Source of the DNA: Streptomyces canus
GTDB taxonomy: Bacteria > Actinomycetota > Actinomycetes > Streptomycetales > Streptomycetaceae
DNA: 64,000 nt
Assembly: GCF_001514145.1 (NCBI RefSeq)
Contig: NZ_KQ948664.1
Span: forward strand, 178,523 to 242,522
Direction of reading: 5' to 3'
Shown here: positions 1-9,093 of the stretch, in pieces
Layout of the letters: each line of letters begins with the position of its first letter
Numbering within the stretch: the stretch's first letter is position 1
Translations under genes and position numbers: made by a program
The notes under the pieces: model-generated
Told to the model about the DNA's origin: nothing
What the model saw: only the letters and a program-made list of their open reading frames with translations
Databases searched by the model: none

Positions 1-2
1 CG

Positions 3-1148
3 GCCCACCGCGAAGGGCTCGCACATCTGCGGCTGAACCCGAACGCGGTCCTGCGTACGTCGAGCGGGCAGTGGCGCATCCGCGGTCTCGCCGTGAACGC
101 CGCGCTGCGGGGCGCGAGTTCGGAGACTCCGCAGCGCACCGACACGGAGGCGATCGGCGCGCTCCTGTACGCGGCGCTCACCCAGCGGTGGCCGTACGAG
201 AACGACGCCTACGGTCTGGCCGGTCTGCCCAAGGACGTCGGTCTCATCGCGCCCGACCAGGTGCGGGCGGGTGTCCACCGCGGGCTGTCCGAGCTGTCCA
301 TGCGGGCGCTCGCCAACGACGGTGCCACCGCCTCGCGCCACGAGTCGGCGTGCACCACACCCGAGGAACTGGTCAAGGCGATCGGTGAGATGCCCCGCAT
401 CCGCCCGCCGGAGCCGACGTTCACGGCCCCGCCCGAGTACCAGCGCACGACGTACCAACAGGGCACGTACGGCCGCCCGGCGCCGCACCCCGGCGTCACT
501 CAGCCGGTCCCGACCCCGCCTCCACCCCTCCAGAGCCGTACCGGCCGAGCGCTGAAGTGGGCGGTCTCCGCCCTCCTCATCGCCGCGCTGGGCCTGGGCA
601 GTTGGCAGCTGGCGGACGCGCTGATGGACCAGGGCGGCAAGTCGGACGAGAACCAGACCCAGACGACCGACGACGGCGACAAGAACCCGACGAAGGCGGC
701 CAGCGCTCCGATCACCATCGCCAAGGGGTACGACTTCGACCCGTTCGGTGACGGATCCGAGAAGCCGAACGACATAAAGAAGGCCTACGACAACGACACC
801 TCGTCGTACTGGCAGACGGACTTCTACAAGGGCGCCGACTTCGGGAACCTCAAGCCTGGCCTCGGGATAATCCTCGACCTCGGCAAGGTCCAGGACATCG
901 GGAAGGTCACCGTCACGTTCATGGGCGACACGTCTGTGGAACTGCGCGCCGCCTCAAGCGACGCGAGCTCCAGGCCCACGAGCTTCGACGCCTACACGAA
1001 GGTCGCGGAGGGCTCCGGTACCGGAGTCCCGCTCAAGCCGGACAAGGCCGTGAAGTCCCGCTACCTTCTGATCTGGCTGACCAAGCTGCCGCTGACGGAT
1101 GAAGGCAATTACCGCGGTCGGGTGGCAGACATCAAGATCGCCAGTTAA
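3..1148 (+). CDS. Pseudokinase-like membrane protein, 3' part
   Basis: The reading frame is open from base 3, so the gene starts outside the window; about 381 residues are visible. The first 130 or so resemble the C-lobe of a protein-kinase-like domain, but no catalytic loop or DFG motif is seen in this part. A proline-rich juxtamembrane stretch follows, then one membrane span (about nt 556-612), a charged linker, and an outer domain (nt 720-1145) that looks like a discoidin/galactose-binding fold. In mycobacteria an equivalent pseudokinase plus sugar-binding domain is fused to the lipid II flippase MviN/MurJ, directly before sigM. By position this is probably the separate streptomycete version, acting in peptidoglycan control. 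That role is inference. Confidence 0.75.
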   Translation, partial: AHREGLAHLRLNPNAVLRTSSGQWRIRGLAVNAALRGASSETPQRTDTEAIGALLYAALTQRWPYENDAYGLAGLPKDVGLIAPDQVRAGVHRGLSELSMRALANDGATASRHESACTTPEELVKAIGEMPRIRPPEPTFTAPPEYQRTTYQQGTYGRPAPHPGVTQPVPTPPPPLQSRTGRALKWAVSALLIAALGLGSWQLADALMDQGGKSDENQTQTTDDGDKNPTKAASAPITIAKGYDFDPFGDGSEKPNDIKKAYDNDTSSYWQTDFYKGADFGNLKPGLGIILDLGKVQDIGKVTVTFMGDTSVELRAASSDASSRPTSFDAYTKVAEGSGTGVPLKPDKAVKSRYLLIWLTKLPLTDEGNYRGRVADIKIAS

Positions 1149-1169
1149 CGGGGAGAGGAGGGGGGTCCG

Positions 1170-1895
1170 ATGGCAGATGACACCGCGTACGGCGACACCA
1201 GCGATCAGGACCTCCTGGCCCTTCATGTAGACGGCGACCCCGACGCCTTCGGCGAGCTCGTGCGGCGGCACCGGGATCGGCTCTGGGCCGTCGCCCTCCG
1301 CACGCTGGGAGACCGTGAGGAAGCCGCTGACGCCGTTCAGGACGCCCTTGTGTCCGCCTACCGCGCCGCACACACGTTCCGGGGCCAGTCCGCGGTCACC
1401 ACCTGGCTGCACCGGATCACGGTCAACGCCTGCCTGGACCGGGCCAGAAAGGTGGCCTCCCGTAAGACGTCTCCGGTGGACGACACCGAGCGCCTGGAGC
1501 AGCTCCTGGAGCCGCACGAGTCCGCTTCGGCGCCCGCAGAGCGCAACGACCTCCACCGCCAGCTCCTGGAGGCCCTAGGCACGCTCCCGCCCGACCAGCG
1601 GGCCGCCCTCGTTCTAGTGGACATGCAGGGCTACCCGGTCGCCGAAGCCGCCCGCATGCTCGACGTGCCGACAGGGACAGTGAAGAGCCGCTGCGCCCGA
1701 GGCAGAGCCAGACTGCTCCCCCTTCTCACTCATCTACGGCCGGAAAGAGCCGGAGACGGAAGAGAAACGGGCGCTGGACGGAACCGGACGCAGGGGACAT
1801 CCGTCCCACCCGCAGCGGGACCTCCGTCAGAAGGCCCGCCGGATTCGGGATCAAGCGATTCAGCTGCAGTGAAGGGCGGAGGTGGGCGAGCGTGA
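1170..1895 (+). CDS. sigM: ECF RNA polymerase sigma factor, SigM type
   Basis: This 241-residue protein has ECF region 2 (about residues 25-95, with a DREEAADAVQDALVSAYR core) and region 4 (about 130-185, ending GTVKSRCARGRARL). A C-terminal tail of about 50 residues rich in Gly, Ser and Pro follows and is unlikely to be folded. The ATG sits behind a strong GGAGAGGAGGGGG ribosome site. Its stop overlaps the next start (GTGA), so sigma and anti-sigma are translationally coupled. SigM factors direct envelope or oxidative stress regulons. The call rests on fold plus the conserved place between the MviN-linked gene and trxB. Confidence 0.9.
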   Translation: MADDTAYGDTSDQDLLALHVDGDPDAFGELVRRHRDRLWAVALRTLGDREEAADAVQDALVSAYRAAHTFRGQSAVTTWLHRITVNACLDRARKVASRKTSPVDDTERLEQLLEPHESASAPAERNDLHRQLLEALGTLPPDQRAALVLVDMQGYPVAEAARMLDVPTGTVKSRCARGRARLLPLLTHLRPERAGDGRETGAGRNRTQGTSVPPAAGPPSEGPPDSGSSDSAAVKGGGGRA

Positions 1896-2788
1896 CTTCC
1901 ACGACAGACACAGCCGGGCACCCGGACGTCGCGGAGATCTCCGACCTCACCGAAGGCCTCCTCCCCGCCTCCAGGACCACAGATGTACGTCGGCATCTGG
2001 GCGAGTGCGAACTCTGCGCGGACGTGCACGCGTCGCTGGAGGAGATCCGCGGACTGCTCGGCACACTGCCGGGTCCACCACAGATGCCCTCCGACGTCGC
2101 CGGCAGGATCGACGCCGCCCTCGCCGCGGAAGCTCTCCTGCAGGCAACTGCTCCCGAGGTGGTGAACGCACCGGCGCCGGTCGAGACGCCGCATGTTTCA
2201 CGTGAAACATCGTCCACCACCGCCCGCCCCACGGGACATGCCCGTTCTGCCACCACCGGCCCCGGCCGCAAGGACCGCAAGAGGAACGGACGCCGCAAGA
2301 TTGCCGTCCTCGGCGCCGTCTTCACGGTCGCCGCACTGGGATTCGGCTCCGTTCTGCTGTCGGCGTTGGACGACGGCAAGCCGACCGGCGCGGCACACGA
2401 CCGTGCGACCACCTCCGCCGACACCTTCTCCGCCAGCGGGCTGGAGAGGCAGGTCTCGGATCTTCTCAGCGAGAAGAGTGCGAGCAGTGGCGGGTCTCGG
2501 GCTCCGCACACCAGCATGGGCGCGAATAACGTCCCGGACTCCGGAGATCCCCGCATCCTCGTGACGCCTGAGGTTCCTCAGTGCATCCAGAACGGCATCC
2601 ACACTACTGACGCGCCGCTCGCGACCGAGGACGGCGTCTACAAGGGCACGGACGCACTTCTCGTCGTACTGCGTGACCCCTCTGACAGCACCCGGGTCAC
2701 CGCCTACATCATGGATGCGTCGTGCGTGAAGAACGCACCGACGGGCACCGCGAAGATTCTGCTGAATCAGACCTACGCGCGCTCCTGA
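1892..2788 (+). CDS. Zinc-type anti-sigma factor for SigM
   Basis: The 298-residue protein begins at a GTG sharing bases with the sigM stop. Near residues 30-45 it has the ZAS signature HLGECELC (HxxxCxxC), which binds zinc and the cognate sigma factor. A single membrane span (nt 2299-2370) follows a basic stretch, and the C-terminal 130 residues lie outside. It should hold SigM at the membrane until an envelope signal arrives; the outer domain has two Cys that could form a disulfide. A perfect parS site (2194-2209) lies inside the gene and is read as part of HVSRET in the linker before the membrane span. Confidence 0.85.
   Translation: MTSTTDTAGHPDVAEISDLTEGLLPASRTTDVRRHLGECELCADVHASLEEIRGLLGTLPGPPQMPSDVAGRIDAALAAEALLQATAPEVVNAPAPVETPHVSRETSSTTARPTGHARSATTGPGRKDRKRNGRRKIAVLGAVFTVAALGFGSVLLSALDDGKPTGAAHDRATTSADTFSASGLERQVSDLLSEKSASSGGSRAPHTSMGANNVPDSGDPRILVTPEVPQCIQNGIHTTDAPLATEDGVYKGTDALLVVLRDPSDSTRVTAYIMDASCVKNAPTGTAKILLNQTYARS
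2194..2209. promoter_or_regulatory. parS: parS site, perfect
   Basis: TGTTTCACGTGAAACA is a perfect 16-bp palindrome matching the actinobacterial parS consensus. It lies inside the anti-sigma gene. ParB (5292-6392) should load here. Confidence 0.95.
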
Positions 2789-2859
2789 CCACTCACGCCT
2801 CGTCTCCGTCCTGCGTGGTAATCCGTACGGTGTGAGCTCTCCGTGTGCCCGGACACACC

Positions 2860-2886
2860 GGGAATGCGCGCCCCTTAGGATCCGTT
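2860..2886 (+). promoter_or_regulatory. SigR-type promoter of trxBA
   Basis: GGGAAT at 2860-2865, an 18-bp spacer, then GTT at 2884-2886. This matches the established SigR consensus (GGGAAT-N18-GTT), which drives trxBA under thiol-oxidative stress in S. coelicolor. It is 70 bp upstream of the trxB start. Confidence 0.85.
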
Positions 2887-2955
2887 GGGTGGGGTGAGAG
2901 TTCTGAGTGGGCTCCACCGGTCCGACGACGCAGTCCAGAGACGAGGAACCAAGCC

Positions 2956-3924
2956 GTGAGCGACGTCCGTAACGTGATCATCATCGGCTCCGGGCCCGCC
3001 GGCTACACGGCGGCGCTCTACACCGCGCGCGCGTCGCTGAAGCCGCTGGTGTTCGAGGGCGCCGTCACCGCCGGCGGCGCGCTGATGAACACCACCGAGG
3101 TGGAGAACTTCCCCGGCTTCCAGGACGGCATCATGGGCCCCGAGCTCATGGACAACATGCGCGCCCAGGCCGAGCGCTTCGGTGCCGAACTCGTCCCGGA
3201 CGACATCGTCAGTGTCGACCTGACCGGTGAGATCAAGACCGTCACCGACACCTCGGGCACAGTGCACCAGGCGAAGGCCGTGATCGTCACCACCGGCTCG
3301 CAGCACCGCAAGCTCGGCCTCCCGAACGAGGACGCTCTCTCCGGGCGGGGTGTCTCGTGGTGCGCCACTTGTGACGGCTTCTTCTTCAAGGACCAGGACA
3401 TCGCCGTGATCGGCGGTGGTGACACCGCGATGGAGGAGGCGACCTTCCTCTCCCGCTTCGCCAGGTCCGTGACGATCGTCCACCGCCGTGACACCCTGCG
3501 CGCCTCCAAGGCGATGCAGGAGCGCGCCTTCGCCGACCCGAAGATCAAGTTTGTGTGGGACAGCGAGGTCGCCGAGATCCAGGGCGACCCGAAGCTCTCG
3601 GGCCTGAAGCTGCGCAACCTCAAGACCGGCGAACTCTCGGACCTGGCGGTCACCGGCCTGTTCATCGCGATCGGCCACGACCCGCGCACCGAGCTGTTCA
3701 AGGGCCAGCTCGAACTGGACGGTGAGGGCTACGTGAAGGTGGAAGCACCTTCTACTCGCACCAACCTGACCGGTGTCTTCGGCGCCGGTGACGTGGTCGA
3801 TCACACCTACCGCCAGGCGATCACCGCGGCCGGCACCGGCTGCTCCGCCGCTCTCGACGCCGAGCGTTTCCTCGCCGCCCTCGCGGACGAGGAGAAGGCC
3901 GAGCCCGAGAAGACCGCTGTCTGA
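2956..3924 (+). CDS. trxB: Thioredoxin-disulfide reductase
   Basis: The enzyme transfers electrons from NADPH through FAD to thioredoxin. The FAD-binding glycine motif [18 protein letters not shown] is near the N-terminus, the redox pair is CATC near residue 140, and the NADPH motif [10 protein letters not shown] lies just after. The C-terminal FAD motif ([10 protein letters not shown]) and length (322 residues) are normal. The GTG at 2956 is chosen because it opens directly on the conserved first strand and has a GAGGAA ribosome site; an upstream in-frame start at 2845 would include the promoter. It is co-transcribed with trxA 44 bp downstream under the SigR-type promoter. Confidence 0.96.
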   Translation: MSDVRNVIIIGSGPAGYTAALYTARASLKPLVFEGAVTAGGALMNTTEVENFPGFQDGIMGPELMDNMRAQAERFGAELVPDDIVSVDLTGEIKTVTDTSGTVHQAKAVIVTTGSQHRKLGLPNEDALSGRGVSWCATCDGFFFKDQDIAVIGGGDTAMEEATFLSRFARSVTIVHRRDTLRASKAMQERAFADPKIKFVWDSEVAEIQGDPKLSGLKLRNLKTGELSDLAVTGLFIAIGHDPRTELFKGQLELDGEGYVKVEAPSTRTNLTGVFGAGDVVDHTYRQAITAAGTGCSAALDAERFLAALADEEKAEPEKTAV

Positions 3925-3968
3925 CCCCCATCCCGCCCCACCGCACCAACCCAGTTAAGGAGCCCGCC

Positions 3969-4301
3969 GTGGCCGGCACCCTGAAGAATGTGACCGACGA
4001 TTCCTTCGAGCAGGACGTCCTGAAGAGCGACAAGCCCGTCCTGGTGGACTTCTGGGCCGCCTGGTGCGGTCCTTGCCGTCAGATCGCGCCGTCCCTCGAG
4101 GCGATCGCCGCCGAGTACGGCGACAAGATCGAAATCGTCAAGCTGAACATCGACGAGAACCCGGGTACGGCCGCCAAGTACGGCGTCATGTCCATCCCGA
4201 CGCTGAACGTGTACCAGGGTGGCGAGGTCGCCAAGACCATCGTGGGTGCCAAGCCGAAGGCTGCGATCGTCCGCGACCTTGAGGACTTCATCGCCGAGTG
4301 A
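3969..4301 (+). CDS. trxA: Thioredoxin
   Basis: This 110-residue thioredoxin has the active site WCGPC near residues 34-38 and the conserved cis-Pro motif (SIPTLNVY). It is the cytoplasmic disulfide reductant recharged by TrxB. The start is GTG with an AAGGAGCCC ribosome site. A parS-like site begins immediately after the stop, followed by the terminator that ends the trxBA operon. In mycobacteria cwlM follows here; in this window a minus-strand GNAT gene does. Confidence 0.96.
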   Translation: MAGTLKNVTDDSFEQDVLKSDKPVLVDFWAAWCGPCRQIAPSLEAIAAEYGDKIEIVKLNIDENPGTAAKYGVMSIPTLNVYQGGEVAKTIVGAKPKAAIVRDLEDFIAE

Positions 4302-4317
4302 CGTTTCACGTGAAACA
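4302..4317. promoter_or_regulatory. parS: parS site, one mismatch
   Basis: CGTTTCACGTGAAACA differs from the 16-bp consensus only at its first base. It lies between the trxA stop and the terminator. Confidence 0.9.
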
Positions 4318-4351
4318 CGATGGGGCCGGCCCGAAAGGGCCGGCCCCATCG
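4318..4351. terminator. Bidirectional terminator, trxA / GNAT gene
   Basis: A perfect 15-bp stem with a GAAA loop, placed between the convergent trxA and acetyltransferase genes. There is no long U tract, as is usual in Streptomyces. Confidence 0.85.
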
Positions 4352-4353
4352 CA

Positions 4354-4971
4354 TTACAGGGGGCGCAGCGCTGGCTCCTTCTGTACCGCCCCCAGAAGCC
4401 GGTCCAGTGCCATCTCCACGTCTTCCTTCCACGAGAGCGTGGTGCGCAGCTCCAGCCTCAGCCTCGGATACGCGGGGTGGTGCCTGACCGTCTTGAAGCC
4501 CACGGCAAGGAGATGGTCCGCGGGGAGCAGGCACGCCGGCTCCTTCCAGCGAGCGTCACCGAAGGCCTCGACGGCCTTGAAGCCCCGTCGCAGCAGATCC
4601 TTGGCGACCGTCTGCACCATCACCCGGCCCAGGCCCTGTCCCTGATAGCCCGGCATGATGAACGACGTCATCAACTGGACCGCGTCCGGAGAGACAGGGC
4701 TCGTGGGAAACGCCGTCGAACGAGGAACGTACGCGGGAGGGGCGTAGAGGACGAAGCCGACCGGTACGTCATCGACGTACACGACTCGACCGCACGATCC
4801 CCAGTCGAGGAGGACGGCAGAGATCCAGGCTTCCTTCTCCAGCGCGGGTGTTCCCGCCTTTACCGCGGCTTCTCCGCTGACGGGGTCCAACTCCCAGAAG
4901 ACACACGAGCGGCAACGCCGGGGGAGGTCCGGAAGGTTGTCCAGCGTGAGCGGTACGAGCCGACGCCCCAT
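4354..4971 (-). CDS. GNAT family acetyltransferase
   Basis: The 205-residue protein carries the acetyl-CoA pyrophosphate-binding signature GYQGQGLGRVMV (about residue 115) within a GNAT fold; the N-terminus holds a Cys pair (RSCVFWEL). Substrate unknown. It is transcribed towards trxA and ends at the shared terminator. Related GNAT proteins occupy the same place beside parB in other streptomycetes, so the gene is probably core. The start overlaps a possible small upstream reading frame. Confidence 0.8.
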   Translation of the reverse strand: MGRRLVPLTLDNLPDLPRRCRSCVFWELDPVSGEAAVKAGTPALEKEAWISAVLLDWGSCGRVVYVDDVPVGFVLYAPPAYVPRSTAFPTSPVSPDAVQLMTSFIMPGYQGQGLGRVMVQTVAKDLLRRGFKAVEAFGDARWKEPACLLPADHLLAVGFKTVRHHPAYPRLRLELRTTLSWKEDVEMALDRLLGAVQKEPALRPL

Positions 4972-5117
4972 GAAGGCTGATCCTCGCTTCCTTCGCCCGC
5001 CGCGTCGCGGGCGGCCGTCAGAGCGCTCCGTTCCCTGAGCAGGCTACCGACGAATCCGCCGACCGCCCCCAGTCCCAGGCCCGCGCTCACCAGTCCGCTT
5101 CGGCTCATCGTTCGCAT
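4860..5117 (-). CDS. Possible small membrane protein
   Basis: An 85-residue frame opens with a glycine-rich hydrophobic segment (GLVSAGLGLGAVGGFVGSLL) that could span the membrane. An AGGAGAGG sequence lies upstream. It overlaps the start of the acetyltransferase gene by about 110 bp in another frame, and its C-terminal half has no recognisable features. It may be a real leader gene of the acetyltransferase or an artefact. Confidence 0.3.
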   Translation of the reverse strand: MRTMSRSGLVSAGLGLGAVGGFVGSLLRERSALTAARDAAGEGSEDQPSWGVGSYRSRWTTFRTSPGVAARVSSGSWTPSAEKPR

Positions 5118-5210
5118 GGCCCCTGCCTCTCCTCAGAGGTACTGCCGGGAGGATGTGCCGCACCCCTTCGCATCGTATCCACACAGCGATTCCATCGATA
5201 CCGCCTGAGA

Positions 5211-5260
5211 GCAAAGAGCGGGCCGTGTCCGGTACACACCGGACACGGCCCGCTCTTTGC
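5211..5260. terminator. Terminator of the parAB operon
   Basis: A perfect 23-bp stem with a 4-base loop (ACAC), beginning GCAAAGAGCGGGCC. It lies 31 bp past the parB stop and is one of the strongest hairpins in the window. Confidence 0.9.
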
Positions 5261-5291
5261 GCCTGGCTCAGGCGGTGCCGCGGGGCCTGGA

Positions 5292-6392
5292 TCAGGCTTC
5301 CGTCTCGTCGGCCTCATCGTCCAGCAGGCTCTTCTGCAGAACCGGTCCTTCACCCGGGGCGAGAGAGCTGAGGATGCGCTCAAGGTCCTCCATCGAGGCG
5401 AACTCGACCGTGATCTTGCCCTTCTTCTGTCCCAGGTCGACCTTCACCCGTGTCTCGAAGCGGTCCGAGAGACGGGTCGCGAGGTCGGTCAGCGCCGGGG
5501 AAACGAGGGCGCCGGCACGCGGCCCCTTAGAGCGCTGGGCGGTCTGCGGCCGCGACCCCATGAGGGTCACGATCTCCTCGACGGCACGCACCGAAAGTCC
5601 CTCGGCCACGATCCGGTGGGCCAGCCGGTCCTGCTCCTCCGAATCATCTACGGAGAGCAGCGCCCGGGCATGTCCCGCGGAGAGAACTCCGGCGGCCACC
5701 CGGCGCTGGACAGCAGGTGAGAGCTTCAGCAGACGCAGTGTGTTGGAGACCTGGGGCCGGGATCGGCCGATACGGTCCGCCAACTGGTCGTGCGTGCAGT
5801 TGAAGTCCTTCAGCAACTGGTCGTAGGCGGCTGCCTCTTCCAGCGGGTTCAGCTGAGCACGGTGCAGGTTCTCCAGGAGCGCGTCCAGGAGAAGCTTGTC
5901 GTCGTCCGTGGCCCGCACGATCGCCGGGATCGCCTCCAGGCCCGCCTCACGGCAGGCCCGCCAACGCCGCTCGCCCATGATGAGCTCGTAGCGGGCGGGA
6001 CCCAACTGCCGCACGACGACCGGCTGGAGGAGGCCGACCTCCTGGATGGAGGTGACCAGCTCCTGAAGAGCGTCCTCGTCGAAGACCTCACGCGGCTGGC
6101 GCGGGTTCGGCGTGATGGAGTCGAGAGGGAGCTCCGCGAAGTGGGCGCCCAGGGGAGGCGCGGGCGACTCCACGTAGCCGTTGACTGACGGCTCCTCGGT
6201 TTCATGTGAAACAGGCGGCAGCGTGGCCACCTTCGCCGCGGCCACCCCACGGTCGGTCGTCAGCACCGGAACGGACGTCGGGGAGGCAGAGCCAGCGCCC
6301 CCCATCGCCGCCGGGGTCGGCGTCTTCTCTGTCGGGGCAGCGGGGATCAATGCGCCGAGCCCACGGCCCAAACCCCTCCGTCGCTCGCTCAC
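5292..6392 (-). CDS. parB: Chromosome partitioning protein ParB
   Basis: ParB is a CTP-dependent clamp that loads at parS and spreads to form the segrosome. This 366-residue protein has the conserved N-terminal ParA-stimulating tip ([12 protein letters not shown]), a long variable linker, the ParB/Srx-fold core with GERRWRA (about residues 140-150), and the helix-turn-helix (about 195-225, [20 protein letters not shown]). The C-terminal dimerisation region is complete. The start overlaps the parA stop by 4 bp (ATGA), so the two are co-translated. A degenerate parS lies within its own coding sequence. Confidence 0.97.
   Translation of the reverse strand: MSERRRGLGRGLGALIPAAPTEKTPTPAAMGGAGSASPTSVPVLTTDRGVAAAKVATLPPVSHETEEPSVNGYVESPAPPLGAHFAELPLDSITPNPRQPREVFDEDALQELVTSIQEVGLLQPVVVRQLGPARYELIMGERRWRACREAGLEAIPAIVRATDDDKLLLDALLENLHRAQLNPLEEAAAYDQLLKDFNCTHDQLADRIGRSRPQVSNTLRLLKLSPAVQRRVAAGVLSAGHARALLSVDDSEEQDRLAHRIVAEGLSVRAVEEIVTLMGSRPQTAQRSKGPRAGALVSPALTDLATRLSDRFETRVKVDLGQKKGKITVEFASMEDLERILSSLAPGEGPVLQKSLLDDEADETEA
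6198..6213. promoter_or_regulatory. Degenerate parS-like site in parB
   Basis: GGTTTCATGTGAAACA has two differences from consensus (first base and one central base). Binding would be weaker, if it occurs. In the parB frame it encodes part of VSHET, parallel to VSRET at the other intragenic sites. Confidence 0.55.
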
Positions 6393-7462
6393 TGGATCCC
6401 CTCCACCATGCTCGGGTTACTCTGTGCGCCGATGTGCGCCTGAGTCGGGTCGTAGCTGACGCCGACTCCCTTCAACGCGATCTCTCGCGCCGCCTCAAGG
6501 TAGGACAGGGCACCGCTCGATCCCGGATCGTACGTCAACACCGTCTGTCCATAGCTCGGCGCCTCGGAGATACGGACCGAGCGAGGAATGCTCGTCCGTA
6601 GCACCTCGTCACCGAAGTGGGTGCGCACCTCGTCTGCGACCTGGGACGCAAGCCGCGTCCGGCCGTCGTACATGGTGAGCAGGATGGTCGATACGTGCAA
6701 GGTGGGGTTGAGGTGACCCCGCACCAGGTCGACGTTGCGCAGCAGCTGACCCAGGCCCTCCAGCGCGTAGTACTCGCACTGGATCGGGATGAGTACCTCC
6801 GCACCAGCCACCAACGCGTTGACCGTCAACAGGCCAAGCGAGGGCGGGCAGTCGATGAGGATGTAGTCCAGGGGCTGCTCGTACGCCTGGATCGCTCGTT
6901 GCAGTCGGCTCTCCCGGGCCACCAGGGACACCAGCTCGATCTCCGCACCGGCGAGATCGATGGTGGCGGGGGCGCAGAAGAGGCCTTCGACATCGGGGAC
7001 CGGCTGGACGACCTCGGCCAGCGGCCTGCTTTCGACCAGGACGTCGTAGATGGACGGCACTTCCGCATGATGGTCTATACCCAGCGCTGTGGACGCGTTG
7101 CCCTGGGGGTCGAGGTCGATGACCAGGACACGGCCGCCGTGCAGAGCAAGCGAAGCGGCAAGATTGACGGTCGTCGTCGTCTTGCCCACCCCGCCCTTCT
7201 GGTTGGCTACGACCATGATCCGGGTCTGCTCGGGCCGTGGCAGGCCCTCGCCGGCACGGCCCAAAGCCTCTACTGCCAGTTGGGCAGCACGACCGATCGG
7301 CGTGTCGTCCATCGGGGGCGGTGTTTCACGTGAAACATCCTCCCCCATCGACTCGGTACGGGGACCGGGGACCGGATCGGTCATCGGTCCCGCGATGTTG
7401 GCGTCGGACCGCAAGGATTCACTCTCCTCGACTTCAGGCTCGCAATGAACAGAGCCTCCCAT
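6389..7462 (-). CDS. parA: Chromosome partitioning ATPase ParA
   Basis: ParA is the Walker-type ATPase that positions ParB-oriC complexes, notably in sporulating hyphae. The deviant Walker A motif [10 protein letters not shown] is at about residue 90, followed by DLDPQGNAS and the Walker B segment YILIDCPPS. Length is 357 residues from the chosen ATG at 7462, which opens the conserved [13 protein letters not shown] segment. The frame stays open upstream to 7636 and would add 58 residues starting in a parS site, with no clear ribosome site. A perfect parS lies in the N-terminal region and encodes VSRET. Confidence 0.95.
   Translation of the reverse strand: MGGSVHCEPEVEESESLRSDANIAGPMTDPVPGPRTESMGEDVSRETPPPMDDTPIGRAAQLAVEALGRAGEGLPRPEQTRIMVVANQKGGVGKTTTTVNLAASLALHGGRVLVIDLDPQGNASTALGIDHHAEVPSIYDVLVESRPLAEVVQPVPDVEGLFCAPATIDLAGAEIELVSLVARESRLQRAIQAYEQPLDYILIDCPPSLGLLTVNALVAGAEVLIPIQCEYYALEGLGQLLRNVDLVRGHLNPTLHVSTILLTMYDGRTRLASQVADEVRTHFGDEVLRTSIPRSVRISEAPSYGQTVLTYDPGSSGALSYLEAAREIALKGVGVSYDPTQAHIGAQSNPSMVEGIQ
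7322..7337. promoter_or_regulatory. parS: parS site, perfect
   Basis: TGTTTCACGTGAAACA, full consensus, inside the 5' part of parA. Confidence 0.95.
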
Positions 7463-7619
7463 GTCTTCGGGGTCGTGAACCAGTGAGGCCTGTTGTTCTG
7501 TGGAGAAATCCACCTCTGTGGACAACTCCGTTACCTCTCCGAGTGACCCGAGAGGCTTTCGGTCGCGGGGTTCGGCCGCGGCGCGGCCCCGGCTGATGAT
7601 GCCGTGCAGCAGTGAGCGA

Positions 7620-7635
7620 CGTTTCACGTGAAACA
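7620..7635. promoter_or_regulatory. parS: parS site, one mismatch
   Basis: CGTTTCACGTGAAACA differs only at the first base. It lies in the rsmG-parA intergenic region, so ParB bound here could also affect parAB transcription. Confidence 0.9.
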
Positions 7636-7727
7636 CGATGCAGGGCGACCGTGCCCGTTCTGCCGCGACACTCCGGCATGCAGAGGTTTGGCAGCTTGTG
7701 TGGAGTACGTCTCGTCGTCAGGACGGT

Positions 7728-8444
7728 TCAGCGACGTCGACGAGTGCGGCCGGTACGGGCCGCCTTGGCGCGCTTGGCCGCGAAACGGACACCACCGGGA
7801 CTCTCCCCGACCTCGACCCTCACCACCGTGGACAACGGGTCGACCACGCCCTCACCCACATGCAGGATGGAGGTCTCCACGGCGCCGAGCTTGCTCAGGG
7901 CCGTACCTGCCGCCTTGAGCTCCTCCTCCGCGGTGTCGCCCTTGAGCGCGAGCATCTCGCCATAGGGCCGCAGCAGCGGGACGCCCCACGCCGCCAGTCG
8001 GTCGAGCGGGGCCACGGCCCGCGCTGTCACCACATGCACGGGAGTCAGTTTGCCCATGACCTCCTCGGCACGGCCGCGCACGACTGTCACATGGTCCAGG
8101 CCCAGCAGCTCCACGACCTCGGTGAGGAAGGTGGTGCGCCGCAGCAGCGGCTCCAGCAGCGTGATCTTCAGATCCTCGCGTACAAGCGCCAGGGGGATGC
8201 CGGGCAGCCCTGCGCCGGAGCCGACGTCGCACACCGTCACGCCCTCGGGAACCACCTCCGAGAGCACCGCGCAGTTCAGCAGGTGCCGCTCCCAGAGGCG
8301 GGGCACTTCACGCGGGCCGATGAGACCGCGCTGCACCCCCGCCTCGGCGAGCAGCTCCGCGTAGCGAACCGCATCGTCGAAGCGATCGCCGAACACCTCA
8401 CGCGCCTGCTCGGGCGCAGGGGGGAGCTCCGCTGCCTCCGTCAC
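7728..8444 (-). CDS. rsmG: 16S rRNA (guanine-527-N7) methyltransferase RsmG
   Basis: RsmG methylates G527 of 16S rRNA; its loss confers low-level streptomycin resistance. The 238-residue protein has the SAM-binding motif VCDVGSGAGLPGIPLAL (about residues 70-86), an RxxLxxRH-like segment upstream (WERHLLNC) and the ARAVAPL motif. The C-terminus is a short basic tail (RTGRTRRRR). It lies in the conserved rsmG-parA-parB order but is separated from parA by 265 bp carrying a parS site. Confidence 0.95.
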   Translation of the reverse strand: MTEAAELPPAPEQAREVFGDRFDDAVRYAELLAEAGVQRGLIGPREVPRLWERHLLNCAVLSEVVPEGVTVCDVGSGAGLPGIPLALVREDLKITLLEPLLRRTTFLTEVVELLGLDHVTVVRGRAEEVMGKLTPVHVVTARAVAPLDRLAAWGVPLLRPYGEMLALKGDTAEEELKAAGTALSKLGAVETSILHVGEGVVDPLSTVVRVEVGESPGGVRFAAKRAKAARTGRTRRRR

Positions 8445-8514
8445 GGGGAACCGTCCTTCCGTACCGCATCAGCGCACGGGCGCCGACAACCAGAACTATC
8501 AGGCTGACAAAGTT

Positions 8515-8547
8515 CGGCCCCGCCTGCTCTACAGACAGACGGGGCCG
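8515..8547. terminator. Possible hairpin after jag
   Basis: CGGCCCCG and CGGGGCCG form an 8-bp stem around a 17-base loop, just downstream of the jag stop on the minus strand. It may terminate the rpmH-to-jag operon. Confidence 0.45.
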
Positions 8548-8565
8548 GAGGAACGTACGGACCGA

Positions 8566-9078
8566 TCAGGCGGGAAGCACGACGACGAAGCGCTGCGGCT
8601 CCTCGCCCTCGGACTCACTGCGCAAGCCGGCGGCCTTGACCGCGTCGTGCACGACCTTGCGCTCGAACGGCGTCATCGGATCGAGCTTCACGGACTCGCC
8701 GGTGCTCTTGACTTCGGCAGCTGCCTTGGCGCCCAGCTCGGAGAGCTCGGCGCGCTTCTTGGCCCGGTAACCACCGATGTCCAGCATCAGCCGGCTGCGG
8801 TCCCCGGTCTCCCGGTGCACAGCCAGGCGCGTGAGCTCCTGCAGGGCTTCCAGCACCTCGCCGTCCCGGCCGACCAGCTTCTGCAGGTCGCGGCCGCCCG
8901 CGTCGCTGATGATCGAGACAGCGGCGCGGTCGGCCTCGACGTCCATGTCGATGTCGCCGTCGAGATCGGCGATGTCGAGCAGACCCTCGAGGTAGTCCGC
9001 CGCGATCTCACCCTCCTGCTCCAGGCGGGTCAGGGTGTCTGCGCCCTCGGCAGCGGCGGAGGTGGTGCCTTCCGTCAC
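8566..9078 (-). CDS. jag: Jag/KhpB-type RNA-binding protein
   Basis: The 170-residue protein has an acidic N-terminal segment, a KH-like domain (about residues 60-100, with the KLVGRDGEVLEALQ loop) and a C-terminal R3H domain (about 110-168, with MTPFERKVVHDAV). Family members bind single-stranded RNA and affect cell elongation and division. It follows yidC by 15 bp in the rpmH-rnpA-yidD-yidC-jag operon. Confidence 0.9.
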   Translation of the reverse strand: MTEGTTSAAAEGADTLTRLEQEGEIAADYLEGLLDIADLDGDIDMDVEADRAAVSIISDAGGRDLQKLVGRDGEVLEALQELTRLAVHRETGDRSRLMLDIGGYRAKKRAELSELGAKAAAEVKSTGESVKLDPMTPFERKVVHDAVKAAGLRSESEGEEPQRFVVVLPA

Positions 9079-9093
9079 GGGATGGACTCCTTC

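Noticed and set aside
7463-7636. Extended parA N-terminus starting in a parS site
   Set aside because: No ribosome site before GTG 7636, and the added residues show no conserved feature. Kept as an alternative only.
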